NCBI GenBank assembly: GCA_013350335.1
Contig: CM023540.1
Coordinates: forward strand, 558,001-622,000
Direction of reading: 5' to 3'
DNA length: 64,000 bases
DNA from: Chimonanthus salicifolius
Lineage: Eukaryota; Streptophyta; Magnoliopsida; Laurales; Calycanthaceae
The position numbers were made by a program, and so were the translations under genes. Below the pieces are notes generated by a model. That model was not told the DNA's origin. It worked only from the letters and a program-made list of their open reading frames with translations, and ran no database searches. How positions within the stretch are numbered: the first letter of the stretch is position 1; every line of letters starts with the position of its first letter. Shown here piece after piece: positions 33,703 to 46,396 of the stretch.

Positions 33703-34818
33703 TGTAACACCCTGGAATTTCAAAGTTATTTTTTTATATGAAATTATTCATATTTACGGAATTGCCATTGTAATAAAATTGATTTGAATTTAAATGGGTC
33801 AATGGCTCAATGAAGACCCAAAGGAGGGTAGTTGGTTTACAAAACAAATAAATGGATAAGATGAATTTAAACGGGTCAAGAGTCATATTTGGGTCAAATT
33901 TTGATAAATGGGTCAAAATGGCTAGATGGGACCCAATGGGTCGTGAATGGCATGATTAACCATGGATTGAGTTCAAGCTTAGTTAATTTAAGTTTATTAA
34001 TTGCTTGAGTTTGGTTTGAGTTGAAATGAATGATGGGTTAAGTTGAGTTGAATTTATTAGTTAAGTTAAATGAATGACTTAGGTTGGATGAGTTGAATAA
34101 ATGAGTTGGATGAATATGTATTTTTATTGTAAGTGAGTGAAGTGTGTGAATGAGAGGGGAAGTGTTTTAATTCCAAATTTTGAGCAAGGAAAAACGTTGG
34201 TGCATGGGAGACATTACCATGCATGTAACCCCCATTTAGGTGATGAATAAAATGGGAGTTACATTTTGAATGGGAGTTACATTTTGAAATTACATGGAAT
34301 GCATAGGGACGTTGGATGCATGAGAATATTGCATGCATGTAACAGCTACAATGGAGTTAGTGGGATGGTTGTTTGGAGAATTACAAATGCAAGAGTTTCA
34401 TCTCAAAGATGAAATGGAATCACATGGGACGGTTACACATGGGCTGCATCAAGGGTGAGGAGTTACTTATTTCAAATATTCAAATCAAGCATGAGAAATG
34501 AATGGACATGGAGTTTCATCTCAAGGATGGAAACTCCCAAACGGTTCACTAATGGAAGATGAAGGTGATACAAATTAAGCTAGGGCTAAAACCGTTGGAG
34601 CCTAGGAGAGTTTCATTTTCAAATGAAACTCTCACATGCAATGGTAATGAGAGGAGTTAAGAAGGGGGGTTACACAAGTCCAACCAACAAGGGACGTTGG
34701 GAGCATGGGGAGGTTTCATCTCATGATGAAACCCCCAAGTAACATAAGGTTAGGGTAAAGGCAATGGGAGTTACACAAGGTTAACCTTGGGCTGATTTTG
34801 ATTAAACAAAGGGTACCC

Positions 34819-34854
<36 letters not shown>

Positions 34855-37499
34855 TTCTCCTGGCCGTTCTCTGTCTTTCCAAACACTAAGAGCAGCAGCT
34901 GGTTGTTAATCAGTCCTTGGTTTGATCCCTTCTCATCAAGACAAGTTCAGCAAAAGGGAAGGAACAAGCGGGAGTGAAGATCAAGTGGAGGAGTCGCGGA
35001 AACGGTAGGTGTTCGATAAACTATTTTTAATTAAGAATTATGATCCGGCCATTGGATGGCTGAATCTAACAAGGGTTAGATATTTGATGGAAGTTTATGA
35101 ATAAGATAAAAAAAAAATATGGACCATAGCGTTCGGCCCTTTGGATGGCCAAACCCCATGAGAAAATTGGTGGATTCTATGGTATTTGAAAGTCAAAATC
35201 CATATTTTGGAGTGGGGTTTTTAAAAGATTTTTATATGGAATTAAGCTTACTGTTTTGGAGTAGATATGACATGACTGAATCATATTTATCTTATGTTAA
35301 TTTGCTGATTAATTTCATAGATAAATATGGGTGGATTTCCATTAAGAGAACCATAGGGTTCGGCCATGTGTATGGCCGAACCCCATGGACTGTTTTGAGG
35401 ATGGATTTGGGTTTTGATTTAAGATGTAAATACATGTTTTAGAATGGTTAAAAACATGGATTTGGGTGCTGGTTTCAGACCCAAGATAAAGGGTTAAATG
35501 TTCAAAATCAATTTCATGGTGTTCAGCCAATGAGCATGGCCGAACCCTATGAAATTGGGCTAATTTTTGGATGGTTGTTTGAAAGGTAAAAACCTGATTT
35601 AAATATACTGTTATTACATGATTAATTGAGGTTTAAAAACAGTAACATAACCATTGGGTTCGGCCACCATAGAGGGCCGAACCCCATGTAAAAGGATGTT
35701 GGTTTTCATGTTGTGAACCCCATGGAAACCATGAAAACCCATGGACTGTTTTGTGGAATAATTGGGTTAAGTTTATGATGGACATTAGGTATTATTTATA
35801 TGCTTTGATTTAAGAATAATATATGTTTGTTTATGGAGTTAGTATGGGTAAGTAATCAGCCAACGTGAATGATGGAAATTAGGGATAAAAATCACATTGG
35901 TGAGGTTCGGCCATGTGTATGGCCGAACCCCACTAATGGTAATTGTGGGACATAGTGGTTAGTTTATATGGAGATATGGAAGGTTTAAGAAGGATCAAAT
36001 TAAGTGGTGAGGTTCAGCCGTGTGTATGGCCGAACCCCACTAAGATGGTTTTATGTTAGGTGATGGAAGTTAGCTAATTTAAAGCAAAGGTTGGTCTCAA
36101 TGGCACAATCGTAATTATGGCTGAAATGATCAAAAATAAAATGATCATATGATGGGATAAATGGGCTAAAACCAAAGTGGTAAGGTTCAGCCATAATGTA
36201 TGGCCGAACCCTACCAAGGTTCATTTAGAAGTTTGGGTAATTAGATGGTTTTAATTAAATAAAAGAATGACCAAAGTTTTAATGGATGAGGTTCGGCTAT
36301 GGCTTTGGCCGAACCCCACTAGGTGTTTCTTGGAACATTAAGCTTTGCTGGAAATTAGGTGGATAAATGATTAACTTGCTGCCATGTACATAGGGTATTC
36401 AGATTTTTAGAACGGTGAGCAAGCCGTGATCGGAAGACGGTCCAAAGGAAGGGTCGAACAAAGTAAACTATAGTAGGTTTCCTACCTTTATTGTAACCAC
36501 TATTCCATATGCTGTTTTATGTTGATTTTGATATCTTATATGATTGTAAAGTTATGTTTCTAAATGACATGTTTGCATAGACATCTCATGCATGGCATGG
36601 GATGATGGTGTTGTAACCGGAGGCCACACTCTGTCGGGGCGTCCGAAAGACCACTGTAGGGTACCCTGATGATGAGAATCCCATCATGAGGAATTCGGAG
36701 GCCACACTCCGTCGGGGCGTCCGAAAGACCACTGTGGGTTACCTTGACGATGAGAATCCCGTCAAGTGATGGCTATGCTGAATGGTGATGGGTGGGACTC
36801 ATTACATGTTCATTTCATACATAGCATGTTTTTATAGAATTTTGTCACACATGTATTATTATTATACTATTTGCATATTTTTTACTAACCATGTGGTAGC
36901 CCTATTCGGAGACACTACTGGGCGCATTGATCTAACGCCCTATCTATATGCTTAGTGGATGATGCAGGGAAAGGAAAGAACGTGGTTGGAGAAGAGGACC
37001 AAGCACGAAAACTTGGGCGGTTTGAATGATTGGAATGGACTATGAATGGATTATTTATGGACTTGTTATTTGATTTATTTGGACAATGTAATTTGGTAAT
37101 TAGATGTTGGCATGTAATAAGTAGTTAAGTAGATGCTATGGTTGGATTTATTTGAATGGTTTGGAATGAATAGTAGACTAAGGTTATATAATAATTTTGG
37201 AGAATAAATAAGGTACTTTGCTATCTAAGAATGGAAAGTTGGATTAGTCATAGGATCTATTATAACCTCAGTTAGATTTAGACTAAATTAATTCTGCTAG
37301 TTGTATATGTACCATGTGCGGATCCGTTTTATGGACTTAGTTCATACGCACATGGGCTTGGCCAGTTAAGGGTCGGATTTAGAGATCCGAACTTAACTCG
37401 CGTCGTGACATTCCGCCCCGATCACTTGTTGATTATTATTATGTTTAAAAAAAAATAAATAAACTCTGAAAATTAGAGTGAAAAGGGCGGGGTGTTACA
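33703..37499 (+). repeat. 5' LTR of the Tekay-like element
   Basis: It contains a long CT tract (34821-34858), about eight GGTTCGGCC hairpins between 35131 and 36320, two copies of a 78-bp tandem repeat (starting 36618 and 36696, with GGCCACACTC and CGTCCGAAAGACCACTGT), and the conserved CTACTGGGCGC block near 36917. Open frames within it recur in the 3' LTR and are not supported as genes. Confidence 0.93.
35131..36320. repeat. Cluster of about eight GGTTCGGCC...GGCCGAACC hairpins in 5' LTR
   Basis: Inverted repeats lie at about 35131, 35357, 35521, 35656, 35904, 36010, 36183 and 36290. The two best (35357-35382 and 35904-35929) are perfect 11-bp stems (GGTTCGGCCAT with ATGGCCGAACC) around a 4-base loop. 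Spacing is irregular, from roughly 105 to 250 bases, and the sequence between hairpins is unrelated, so this is not a simple tandem repeat. Confidence 0.9.
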
Positions 37500-37501
37500 G
37501 T

Positions 37502-37513
37502 TGGTATCAGAGC
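37502..37513 (+). promoter_or_regulatory. tRNA-Met primer-binding site of the Tekay-like element
   Basis: TGGTATCAGAGC starts two bases after the 5' LTR. About 390 bases of untranslated leader follow to the gag start; its first 130 bases match the non-autonomous element. Confidence 0.95.
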
Positions 37514-37904
37514 AAGACGGGAAATTGAATCTTCCGAAGTAAGATTAAGACGGTTTCATGTCTCACTGACGGATAAGAATCCCAACTGACCGACTCTTCG
37601 GAGTCCGCTGACTGGGGGCCGGATTAATTTACTTCGTGGACTCAGACTGAACAAATCAATCTGAGAACAACAGTGAAAGATAGCAAAAGTACATTATTAT
37701 AATTGATCTATCAAACGTAGAAAAATAGGATATACATCCCCCAATACTCCCCAATTGAGAAAAACAAACATAGGGAATTTAGAGACTCTCCCCTCAAAAA
37801 CAAATAGAAAACCAAGTTTGCTTATTTGGAAATCTCCCCAAAATTGTGAAAAATACAAACTGTACAAGGAAACTTAGTCAATAATGTTTTTATGACTTAG
37901 GGAA

Positions 37905-39130
37905 ATGGCTCCAAAGAAAAGGATCCCTCAGAACCAGAAAGGGAAGGAAAAGGTGTTGCAAATCACGCAACATGAGAAAGTGTTATCACAACACGAAAAA
38001 TCTGTGCATGAGAAGGAGCCGTCTATACATGAGAAAGAGGTAACCCAACCTAATGAGGAGCAAGCTGTTCATGAAAAGTCTCACAATGGGGAAGAATCAC
38101 AGCACTCTTGGAGGGAAGAAAAGGGGAGTGAGAATGCATCACGGAAGGAGGGAGAAGGGAACAGTGGTGTACATATACCACATGTGCCGCCTGAGCTTCA
38201 GGGCTTAGTCCAAGCAACATATGAATGGGAGTGAAAGTTCCAGGGATGCCAGTGACCGGAGTATGGCACGAGAATTTCAACAACAGCGTCCTCCCTACTT
38301 CAAAGGGAAGGAAGGGGCTGTCGGAGCCGAGCACTGGCTGAAGAAGATCACTCAGATCTTAAAATTACTTAAGATCTCGAGTCATGCTGACAGGATTTTA
38401 CTGGCTACTTCACAATTGATAGAAGATGCCGGTAAATGGTGGGAGGTGGTGGAGAAGCAGAAGGAACTCATACCAGTTAGGGAGAGGACGGCCATGACAT
38501 GGAATGAGTTTTCCGCAACCTTTCTGGAACATTACTTTCCGGAGGAGGAGAAGGAGCGACAGACGGAACTTTTTCTGTCCTTGGTACAGGGCTCTATGAC
38601 GGTGGCAAAGTATCACCGTGAATTTCTCAGTTTATCCATTTATGCATTCTATATGGTGGACACAGAACTTCGCAAGGCAAGAAAGTTTGAGAGGGGTCTA
38701 CGGCCAAACATCAAGGCCAAAGTGACCATATTTAAGTGCACCACATTGGCTGAGGTGGTCAGCAAGGCCACAATAGCAGAACAGGAGTTGAATGCAATAG
38801 TGCGGTTTGACAATAGTCGAGCTCCAAGTGGGAGGGGTGGGTTTCAGCCCAACAAGAGGTTCCGTCCGAACTTCAGTAGACCCTCACCATCTACTGGGTC
38901 AGCGGGGAGCTTTCGTCCCAACCAGCCCTTCCTATCTGCATCAGTCACCCAGTCATTCAGAGGGGTGAACAACTGTTTCCACTGTAATCAGCCGGGTCAC
39001 TTCAAGAGAGACTGTCCAAAGCTCAATAGGCTCTCATATTCCAGAGGATCTTTCCGTCCACCAGCTAGGCCAGCTAACTCCCGAGGAGGCAGGACATATA
39101 ATCAGGCGGGACGGGCGCCTAATCCTACTG
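37905..39130 (+). pseudogene. gag region of the Tekay-like element, frameshifted
   Basis: The probable start at 37905 (MAPKKRIPQNQKGK, Lys/Glu-rich) reads to a TGA at 38232-38234. The Gag body continues in the next frame, open from before the ATG at 38221 ([16 protein letters not shown], then AEHWLKKI and the retrotrans_gag-type [16 protein letters not shown]). The two frames overlap by 14 bases, so a single-base indel near 38215-38230 is the simplest cause; a programmed shift is possible but unsupported. The zinc knuckle [14 protein letters not shown] is at residues 252-265 of the second frame. Gag forms the virus-like particle and packages the RNA. Confidence 0.85.
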
Positions 39131-42100
39131 GATCTAGACGACTATTTGCTCTGGAACCTCCTGAGGATGTGGATCATTCTGTGATTCAAGGTATGGCCGT
39201 TGTCAATAGTTCTTATGCTTATGCATTGTTTGATTCTGGAGCATCGCACTTTTTTATATCTACATCCTTTATAACTGCTACTGGAACACTAGTTCAAAAG
39301 CTGTCCACCACACTCACAGTAGTATCCCCTGTCGGAGACACGTCTTTGGGACTCATATGCACGGCCATAAATACAGAACTCGCTGGACTCAGATTTGAGT
39401 TCAATTATTTGGTACTCGACATGACTGAGTACGATATTATATTTGGTATGGACTGGTTGGCTGGTTATGAAGCCAATATTGATTGTTATCGCCGAAGAGT
39501 GACATTTTGGTCACCCGAGGGAAAGCAATATATAGTTCATGCGGACAAGCAAAGCAGACTGCAGGAAGGGTTGCATCATTTGGTGTTGAACAATATTGTC
39601 ATCAACAAAGCACCAGTCACTGAACTTCCAGCAATTGTGAAAGAATTTGTTGATGTCTTTCCAAAAGAACTTCCTGGTATACCGCCTATGAGGGAGCTCA
39701 ATTTTGAGATCAAGCTATATCCTGGTACCTCACCAGTGTCTCTACCCCATTATCGGATGGCACCAGCAGAAATGTCCGAGTTGAAGAAGCAGCTTGATGA
39801 ACTACTCAGACTGGGTTGCATTCGGAACAGCACATCGTCATGGGGAGCTCTAGTGTTGTTCGTGAAAAAGAAGGATGGTTCACTCAGAATGTGTGTGGAC
39901 TACCGGAAGTTGAATCAACTAACTGTCCGGAACAAGTATCCTCTACCCAGGATCGATGATTTATTCGATCAGTTGAGGGGATCCAGTCATTTTTCCAAGA
40001 TTGACCTGATGTCCGTTTATCATCAAATCCGGGTCAGGGAGGAAGATATCGAGAAAACAACTTTCAGAACACGGTATGGACTATTTGAATTTGTAGTCAT
40101 GCCATTTGGGCTTACCAACGCACCGGCTGTGTTCATGGACTTAATGAACAGAATATTCCGTCCATATCTGGATCGGTTTGTTATAGTGTTCATTGACGAT
40201 ATCCTGATCTATTCCAAGAGTCAGGAGGATCATGCTGAGCATCTTCGAATAGTATTGAACACCTTGAGACAGAACCAGTTGTATGCCAAAGCAAGTAAAT
40301 GCGAATTTTGGCTACCTGAGGTCAAATTCTTAGGGCATGTTATAACAGCAGATGGTATAGCCGTTGATCCGGCTAAGGTGGCAGCAGTAAGTGAGTGGAA
40401 AGCACCAAAGAATGTCACAGAAATCCGTAGTTTTCTGGGTTTGGCTGGATATTATAGGAAGTTTATCATGGACTTCTCCAAAATTGCATCCCCATTGACT
40501 CGACTCACGCAGAAAGGAGTCAAATATGAATGGTCAGAGTTGTGCAATCAGAGATTTGAGGAGCTGAAAGAGAGACTTACAACTGCTCCTATTCTAGTTT
40601 TGCCGGAAAGAGGCAAAGGTTATGAAGTACAATGTGATGCATCAGGAGAGGGACTGGGATGTTCACTCATGCAACGTGATCGGGTGGTGGCATATGGTTC
40701 AAGACAACTAAAGATACATGAACGCCTCTACCCCACACATGATCTGGAATTAGCTGCGGTGGTCTTCGCTCTCAAAAGCTAGAGACACTATCTATATGGT
40801 GAGAACTTTGAAGTATTTTCAGATCACAAGAGCTTGAAGTATTTATTTGATCAGAAAAAGCTCAATCTGAGGCAGCGCAGATGGATGGAATATCTGGCGG
40901 ACTATGAATTTGTGCTCCGATATCATCCGGGAAAGGCCAACAAAGTGGGGGATGCTCTCAGCCGCATGTCTCATGCATCAGTGGCATGTTTGATCAGGAC
41001 TGAATGGGAGATGTTGAATTCCATTGGTGAGTTTAATCTATACATCACAAACCATGGGAGTATGTACAATTTGATCATACGATCCAACATGGTTACAAAG
41101 ATTGAACAGGAGCAGCGAACAGATCCGGAAATGGCAGAGACATGGGCCAAGATGTCTATTGGCGAGGTTGTACCGGATTGGGAATTACGACCAGGACAGG
41201 GTCTTATGTTCCGGGGTAGAATTTATGTGCCAAGAAGCTGCAGAAAAGAATTACTGATAGAGGCACATCAGAGCAAGCTGTCCATTCATCCGGGTAGCAC
41301 AAAAATGTATCATGACTTAAAAAGACATTATTGGTGGCATGGACTCAAGAAGGATGTTGCAGAGTACGTGGCTCATTGTTTAACTTGTCAGCAGGTTAAG
41401 ACGGAACATCAGAAGCCACCAGGGTTACTCAAACCCTTAGCAGTGCCGGAATGGAAATGGGAGCACATTTCCATGGACTTTGTGACGGGGTTGCCGAGGT
41501 CCTCGAAGGGCAATGACGCTATATGGGTTGTGGTAGACCGACTGACCAAGTCCGCGCATTTTATTCCTATCAAGATGACGGATTCATCAGAGACATTGGG
41601 TCGGAGATATATCAAAGACATCATCAGATTACATGGTATCCCACAGACTATAGTGTCTGATAGAGATGGCCGATTCACCAGCAGGGTATGGCAGAGCATG
41701 CAGTCGGCCATGGGAACCGATCTACTTATTAGCACAACATTCCATCCACAGACCGATGGACAATCGGAAAGAACAATACAAACGTTGGAGGACATGTTGA
41801 GGGCGTGCATGCTAGACTTCAAAGGTGGATGGGAGGATCATTTGCCATTGGTGGAATTTTCTTATAACAATAGCTACCAGGCAAGCCTCCAGATGGCACC
41901 ATTCGAAGCTTTGTATGGTAGACCATGCAGGTCACCAGTGTGCTGGACCGAGGTTGGCGAACATGCACTGATAGGACCCGAGATGGTTGCAGAAACTACT
42001 GCACAGATCCAGTTGATACGTCAACATTTGTTGACCGCACAGAGTCGGAAAAAGAGCTATGCTGATAAGAGGAGGAGGTTTCTCGAATTTGAAGTGGGAG

Positions 42101-42513
42101 ACATGGTATTCTTGAAGGTCTCGCCACGAAAAGGGCACATGAGATTTGGGAAGAAAGGAAAATTGTCGCCAAGATATGTGGGACCGTTTTCAATTATCAG
42201 AAGGATGGGAGATGTAGCCTATCAGTTGGCATTTCCTTCGCAATTGGCGTCTCTACATGATGTATTCCATGTGTCGATGCTGAGGAAGTACAACCCTGAT
42301 CCGTCTCATGTTTTGAATGTGCAAGATATAGATGTGCAAAGCGACGTCACTTATGTCGAGAAACCGGTCAGAATATTGGAGAGTGAGCAAAGGGTGTTGC
42401 GTAACCGAGCGATTCAGTTCGTCAAGGTGGTATGGGATCGACATGGTGTTGAGGAAGCCACTTGGGAATTGGAATCGGAGATGAGAACATCTCACCCTGA
42501 ATTGTTTGTATGA
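39131..42513 (+). pseudogene. pol region of the Tekay-like element with one nonsense codon
   Basis: In the frame that starts at 38221 the protease has FDSGASH (residues 337-343), RT has [21 protein letters not shown] and FIDDIL (Asp pair at residues 659-660), and RNase H has CDASGEG and DLELAAV. A TAG at 40780-40782 replaces what is a Trp codon in related elements just before RHYLYG. The same frame then stays open to the TGA after 42510: integrase zinc-binding H-H-C-C ([18 protein letters not shown]), catalytic core with [17 protein letters not shown] and the SERTIQTLE region, a GPF module, and a chromodomain-like end ([17 protein letters not shown]). All catalytic residues that I can check are present. 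Confidence 0.92.
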
Positions 42514-42554
42514 TTTACTTCGAAATCCTACTTCGTTCGATTTTCAGGACGAAA

Positions 42555-42566
42555 AATTTAAAAAGA
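42555..42566 (+). promoter_or_regulatory. Polypurine tract of the Tekay-like element
   Basis: The AT-rich purine stretch around AAAAAGAG lies 10-20 bases before the 3' LTR, where plus-strand DNA synthesis is primed. Confidence 0.7.
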
Positions 42567-42575
42567 GTATTGTAT

Positions 42576-43718
42576 TGTAACACCCTGGAATTTCAAAGTT
42601 ATTATTTTATATGAAATTATTCATATTTACGGAATTGCCATTGTAATAAAATTGATTTGAATTTAAATGGGTCAATGGCTCAATGAAGACCCAAAGGAGG
42701 GTAGTTTGTTTACAAAACAAATAAATGGATAAGATGAATTTAAACGGGTCAAGAATCATATTTGGGTCAAATTTTGATAAATGGGTCAAAATGGCTAGAT
42801 GGGACCCAATGGGTCATGAATGGCATGATTAACCATGGATTGAGTACAAGCTTAGTTAATTTAAGTTTATTAATTGCTTGAGTTTGGTTTGAGTTGAAAT
42901 GAATGATGGGTTAAGTTGAGTTGAATTTATTAGTTAAGTTAAATGAATGACTTAGGTTGGGTGAGTTGAATAAATGAGTTGGATGAATATGTATTTTTAT
43001 TGTAAGTGAGTGAAGTGTGTGAATGAGAGGGGAAGTGTTTTAATTCCAAATTTTGAGCAAGGAAAAACGTTGGTGCATGGGAAACATTACCATGCATGTA
43101 ACCCCCATTTAGGTGATGAATAAAATGGGAGTTACATTTTGAATGGGAGTTACATTTTGAAATTACATGGAATGCATAGGGACGTTGGATGCATGAGAAT
43201 ATTGCATGCATGTAACAGCTACAATGGAGTTAGTGGGATGGCTGTTTGGAGAATTACAAATGCAAGAGTTTCAACTCAAAGATGAAATGGAATCACATGG
43301 GACGGTGATGAGCATTAAGAGGTGGCGGTTACACATGGGCTGCATCAAGGGTGAGGAGTTACTTATTTCAAATATTCAAATCAAGCATGAGAAATGAATG
43401 GACATGGAGTTTCATCTCAAGGATGGAAACTCCCAAACGGTTCACTAATGGAAGATGAAGGTGATACAAATTAAGCTAGGGCTAAAACCGTTGGAGCCTA
43501 GGAGAGTTTCATTTTCAAATGAAACTCTCACATGCAATGGTAATGAGAGAAGGAGTTAAGAAGGGGGGTTACACAAGTCCAACCAACAAGGGACGTTGGG
43601 AGCATGGGGAGGTTTCATCTCATGATGAAACCCCCAAGTAACATAAGGTTTAGGGTAAAGGCAATGGGAGTTACACAAGGTTAACCTTGGGCTGGTTTTG
43701 ATTAAACAAAGGGTGCCC

Positions 43719-43756
<38 letters not shown>

Positions 43757-46396
43757 TTCTCCTGGCAGTTCTCTGTCTTTCCAAACACTAAGAGCAGCAG
43801 CTGGTTGTTAATCAGTCCTTGGTTTGATCCCTTTTCATCAAGACAAGTTCAGCAAAAGGGAAGGAACAAGCGGGAGTGAAGATCAAGTGGAGGAGTCGCG
43901 GAAACGGTAGGTGTTCGATAAACTATTTTTAATTAAGAATTATGATCCGGCCATTGGATGGCTGAATCTAACAAGGGTTAGATATTTGATGGAAGTTTAT
44001 GAATAAGATAAAAAAAAATATGGACCATAGGGTTCGGCCCTTTGGATGGCCGAACCCCATGAGAAAATTGGTGGATTCTATGGTATTTGAAAGTCAAAAT
44101 ATATATTTTGGAGTGGGGTTTTTAAAAGATTTTTATATGGAATTAAGCTTACTGTTTTGGAGTAGATATGACATGACTGAATCATATTTATCTTAAGTTA
44201 ATTTGCTGATTAATTTCATAGATAAATATGGGTGGATTTCCATTAAGAGAACCATAGGGTTCGGCCATGTGTATGGCCGAACCCCATGGACTGTTTTGAG
44301 GATGGATTTTGGTTTTGATTTAAGATGTAAATACATGTTTTAGAATGGTTAAAAACATGGATTTGGGTGCTGGTTTCAGACCCAAGATAAAGGGTTAAAT
44401 GTTCAAAATCAATTTCATGGTGTTCGGCCAATGAGCATGGCCGAACCCTATGAAATTGGGCTAATTTTTGGATGGTTGTTTGAAAGGTAAGAACCTGATT
44501 TAAATATACTGTTATTACATGATTAATTGAGGTTTAAAAACAGTAACATAACCATTGGGTTCGGCCACCATAGAGGGCCGAACCCCATGTAAAAGGATGT
44601 TGGTTTTCATGTTGTGAACCCCATGGAAACCATGAAAACCCATGGACTGTTTTGTGGAATAATTGGGTTAAGTTTATGATGGACATTAGGTATTATTTAT
44701 ATGCTTTGATTTAAGAATAGTATATGTTTGTTTATGGAGTTAGTATGGGTAAGTAATCAGCCAACGTGAATGATGGAAATTAGGGATAAAAATCACATTG
44801 GTGAGGTTCGGCCATGTGTATGGCCGAACCCCACTAATGGTAATTGTGGGACATAGTGGTTAGTTTATATGGAGATATGGAAGGTTTAAGAAGGATCAAA
44901 TTAAGTGGTGAGGTTCAGCCGTGTGTATGGCCGAACCCCACTAAGATGGTTTTATGTTAGGTGATGGAAGTTAGCTAATTTAAAGCAAAGGTTGGTCTCA
45001 ATGGCACAATCGTAATTATGGCTGAAATGATCAAAAATAAAATGATCATATGATGGGATAAATGGGCTAAAACCAAAGTGGTAAGGTTCAGCCATAATGT
45101 ATGGCCGAACCCTACCAAGGTTCATTTAGAAGTTTGGGTAATTAGATGGTTTTAATTAAATAAAAGAATGACCAAAGTTTTAATGGATGAGGTTCGGCTA
45201 TGGCTTTGGCCGAACCCCACTAGGTGGTTCTTGGAACATTAAGCTTTGCTGGAAATTAGGTGGATAAATGATTAACTTGCTGCCATGTACATAGGGTATT
45301 CGGATTTTTAGAACGGTGAGCAAGCCGTGATCGGAAGACGGTCCAAAGGAAGGGTCGAACAAAGTAAACTATAGTAGGTTTCCTACCTTTATTGTAACCA
45401 CTATTCCATATGCTGTTTTATGTTGATTTTGATATCTTATATGATTGTAAAGTTATGTTTCTAAATGACATGTTTGCATAGACATCTCATGCATGGCATG
45501 GGATGATGGTGTTGTAACCGGAGGCCACACTCTGTCGGGGCGTCCGAAAGACCACTGTAGGGTACCCTGATGATGAGAATCCCATCATGAGGAATTCGGA
45601 GGCCACACTCCGTCGGGGCGTCCGAAAGACCACTGTGGGTTACCTTGACGATGAGAATCCCGTCAAGTGATGGCTATGTTGAATGGTGATGGGTGGGACT
45701 CATTACATGTTCATTTCATACATAGCATGTTTTTATAGAATTTTGTCACACATGTATTATTATTATACTATTTGCATGTTTTTGACTAACCATGTGGTAG
45801 CCCTATTCGGAGACACTACTGGGCGCGTTGATCTAACGCCCTATCTATATGCTTAGTGGATGATGCAGGGAAAGGAAAGAACGTGGTTGGAGAAGAGGAC
45901 CAAGCACGAAAACTTGGGCGGTTTGAATGATTGGAATGGACTATGAATGGATTATTTATGGACTTGTTATTTGATTTATTTGGACAATGTAATTTGGTAA
46001 TTAGATGTTGGCATGTAATAAGTAGTTAAGTAGATGCTATGGTTGGATTTATTTGAATGGTTTGGAATGAATAGTAGACTAAGGTTATATAATAATTTTG
46101 GAGAATAAATAAGGTACTTTGCTATCTAAGAATGGAAAGTTGGATTAGTCATAGGATCTATTATAACCTCAGTTAGATTTAGACTAAATTAATTCCGTAG
46201 TTGTATATGTGCCATGTGCGGATCCGTTTTATGGACTTAGTTCATACGCACATGGGCTTGGCCAGTTAAGGGTCGGATTTAGGATCCGAACTTAACTCGC
46301 GTCGTGACATTCCGCCCCGATCACTTGTTGATTATTATTATGTTTAAAAAAAAAAATAAACTCTGAAAATTAGAGTGAAAAGGGCGGGGTGTTACA
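42576..46396 (+). repeat. 3' LTR of the Tekay-like element
   Basis: It is 3821 bp and nearly identical to the 5' LTR, with 23 extra bases near 43307. The hairpin cluster is at 44031-45220; the first hairpin is perfect here (GGCCGAAC) but has one changed arm base in the 5' LTR. The 78-bp repeats and the conserved block (near 45815) are also present. Confidence 0.93.

Larger units (their letters stand above)
33703..46396 (+). mobile_element. Tekay/Del-like chromovirus (Ty3/gypsy), complete but with broken ORF
   Basis: The 12.7-kb element has LTRs of 3797 and 3821 bp (TGTAACACCC...GGTGTTACA), a 5-bp target duplication, a tRNA-Met PBS, gag-pol and a purine tract. Domain order Gag-knuckle-protease-RT-RNase H-integrase with a chromodomain-like tail, together with very long LTRs, fits the Tekay/Del clade. 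The LTRs differ mainly by a 23-bp indel (near 43307) and scattered substitutions, so the insertion is young. One frameshift and one nonsense codon prevent a full polyprotein. Confidence 0.93.

Noticed and set aside
35131..36320. CRISPR-like array (repeated palindromes with spacers)
   Set aside because: Spacers have very unequal length, the repeats vary, the context is an LTR of a plant retrotransposon, and no cas-like gene exists in the window.
38050..38334. Minus-strand frames inside the Tekay-like gag-pol (for example 38050-38334, 41409-41822 and 42253-42495)
   Set aside because: They are shadows of the strongly supported plus-strand coding frame.
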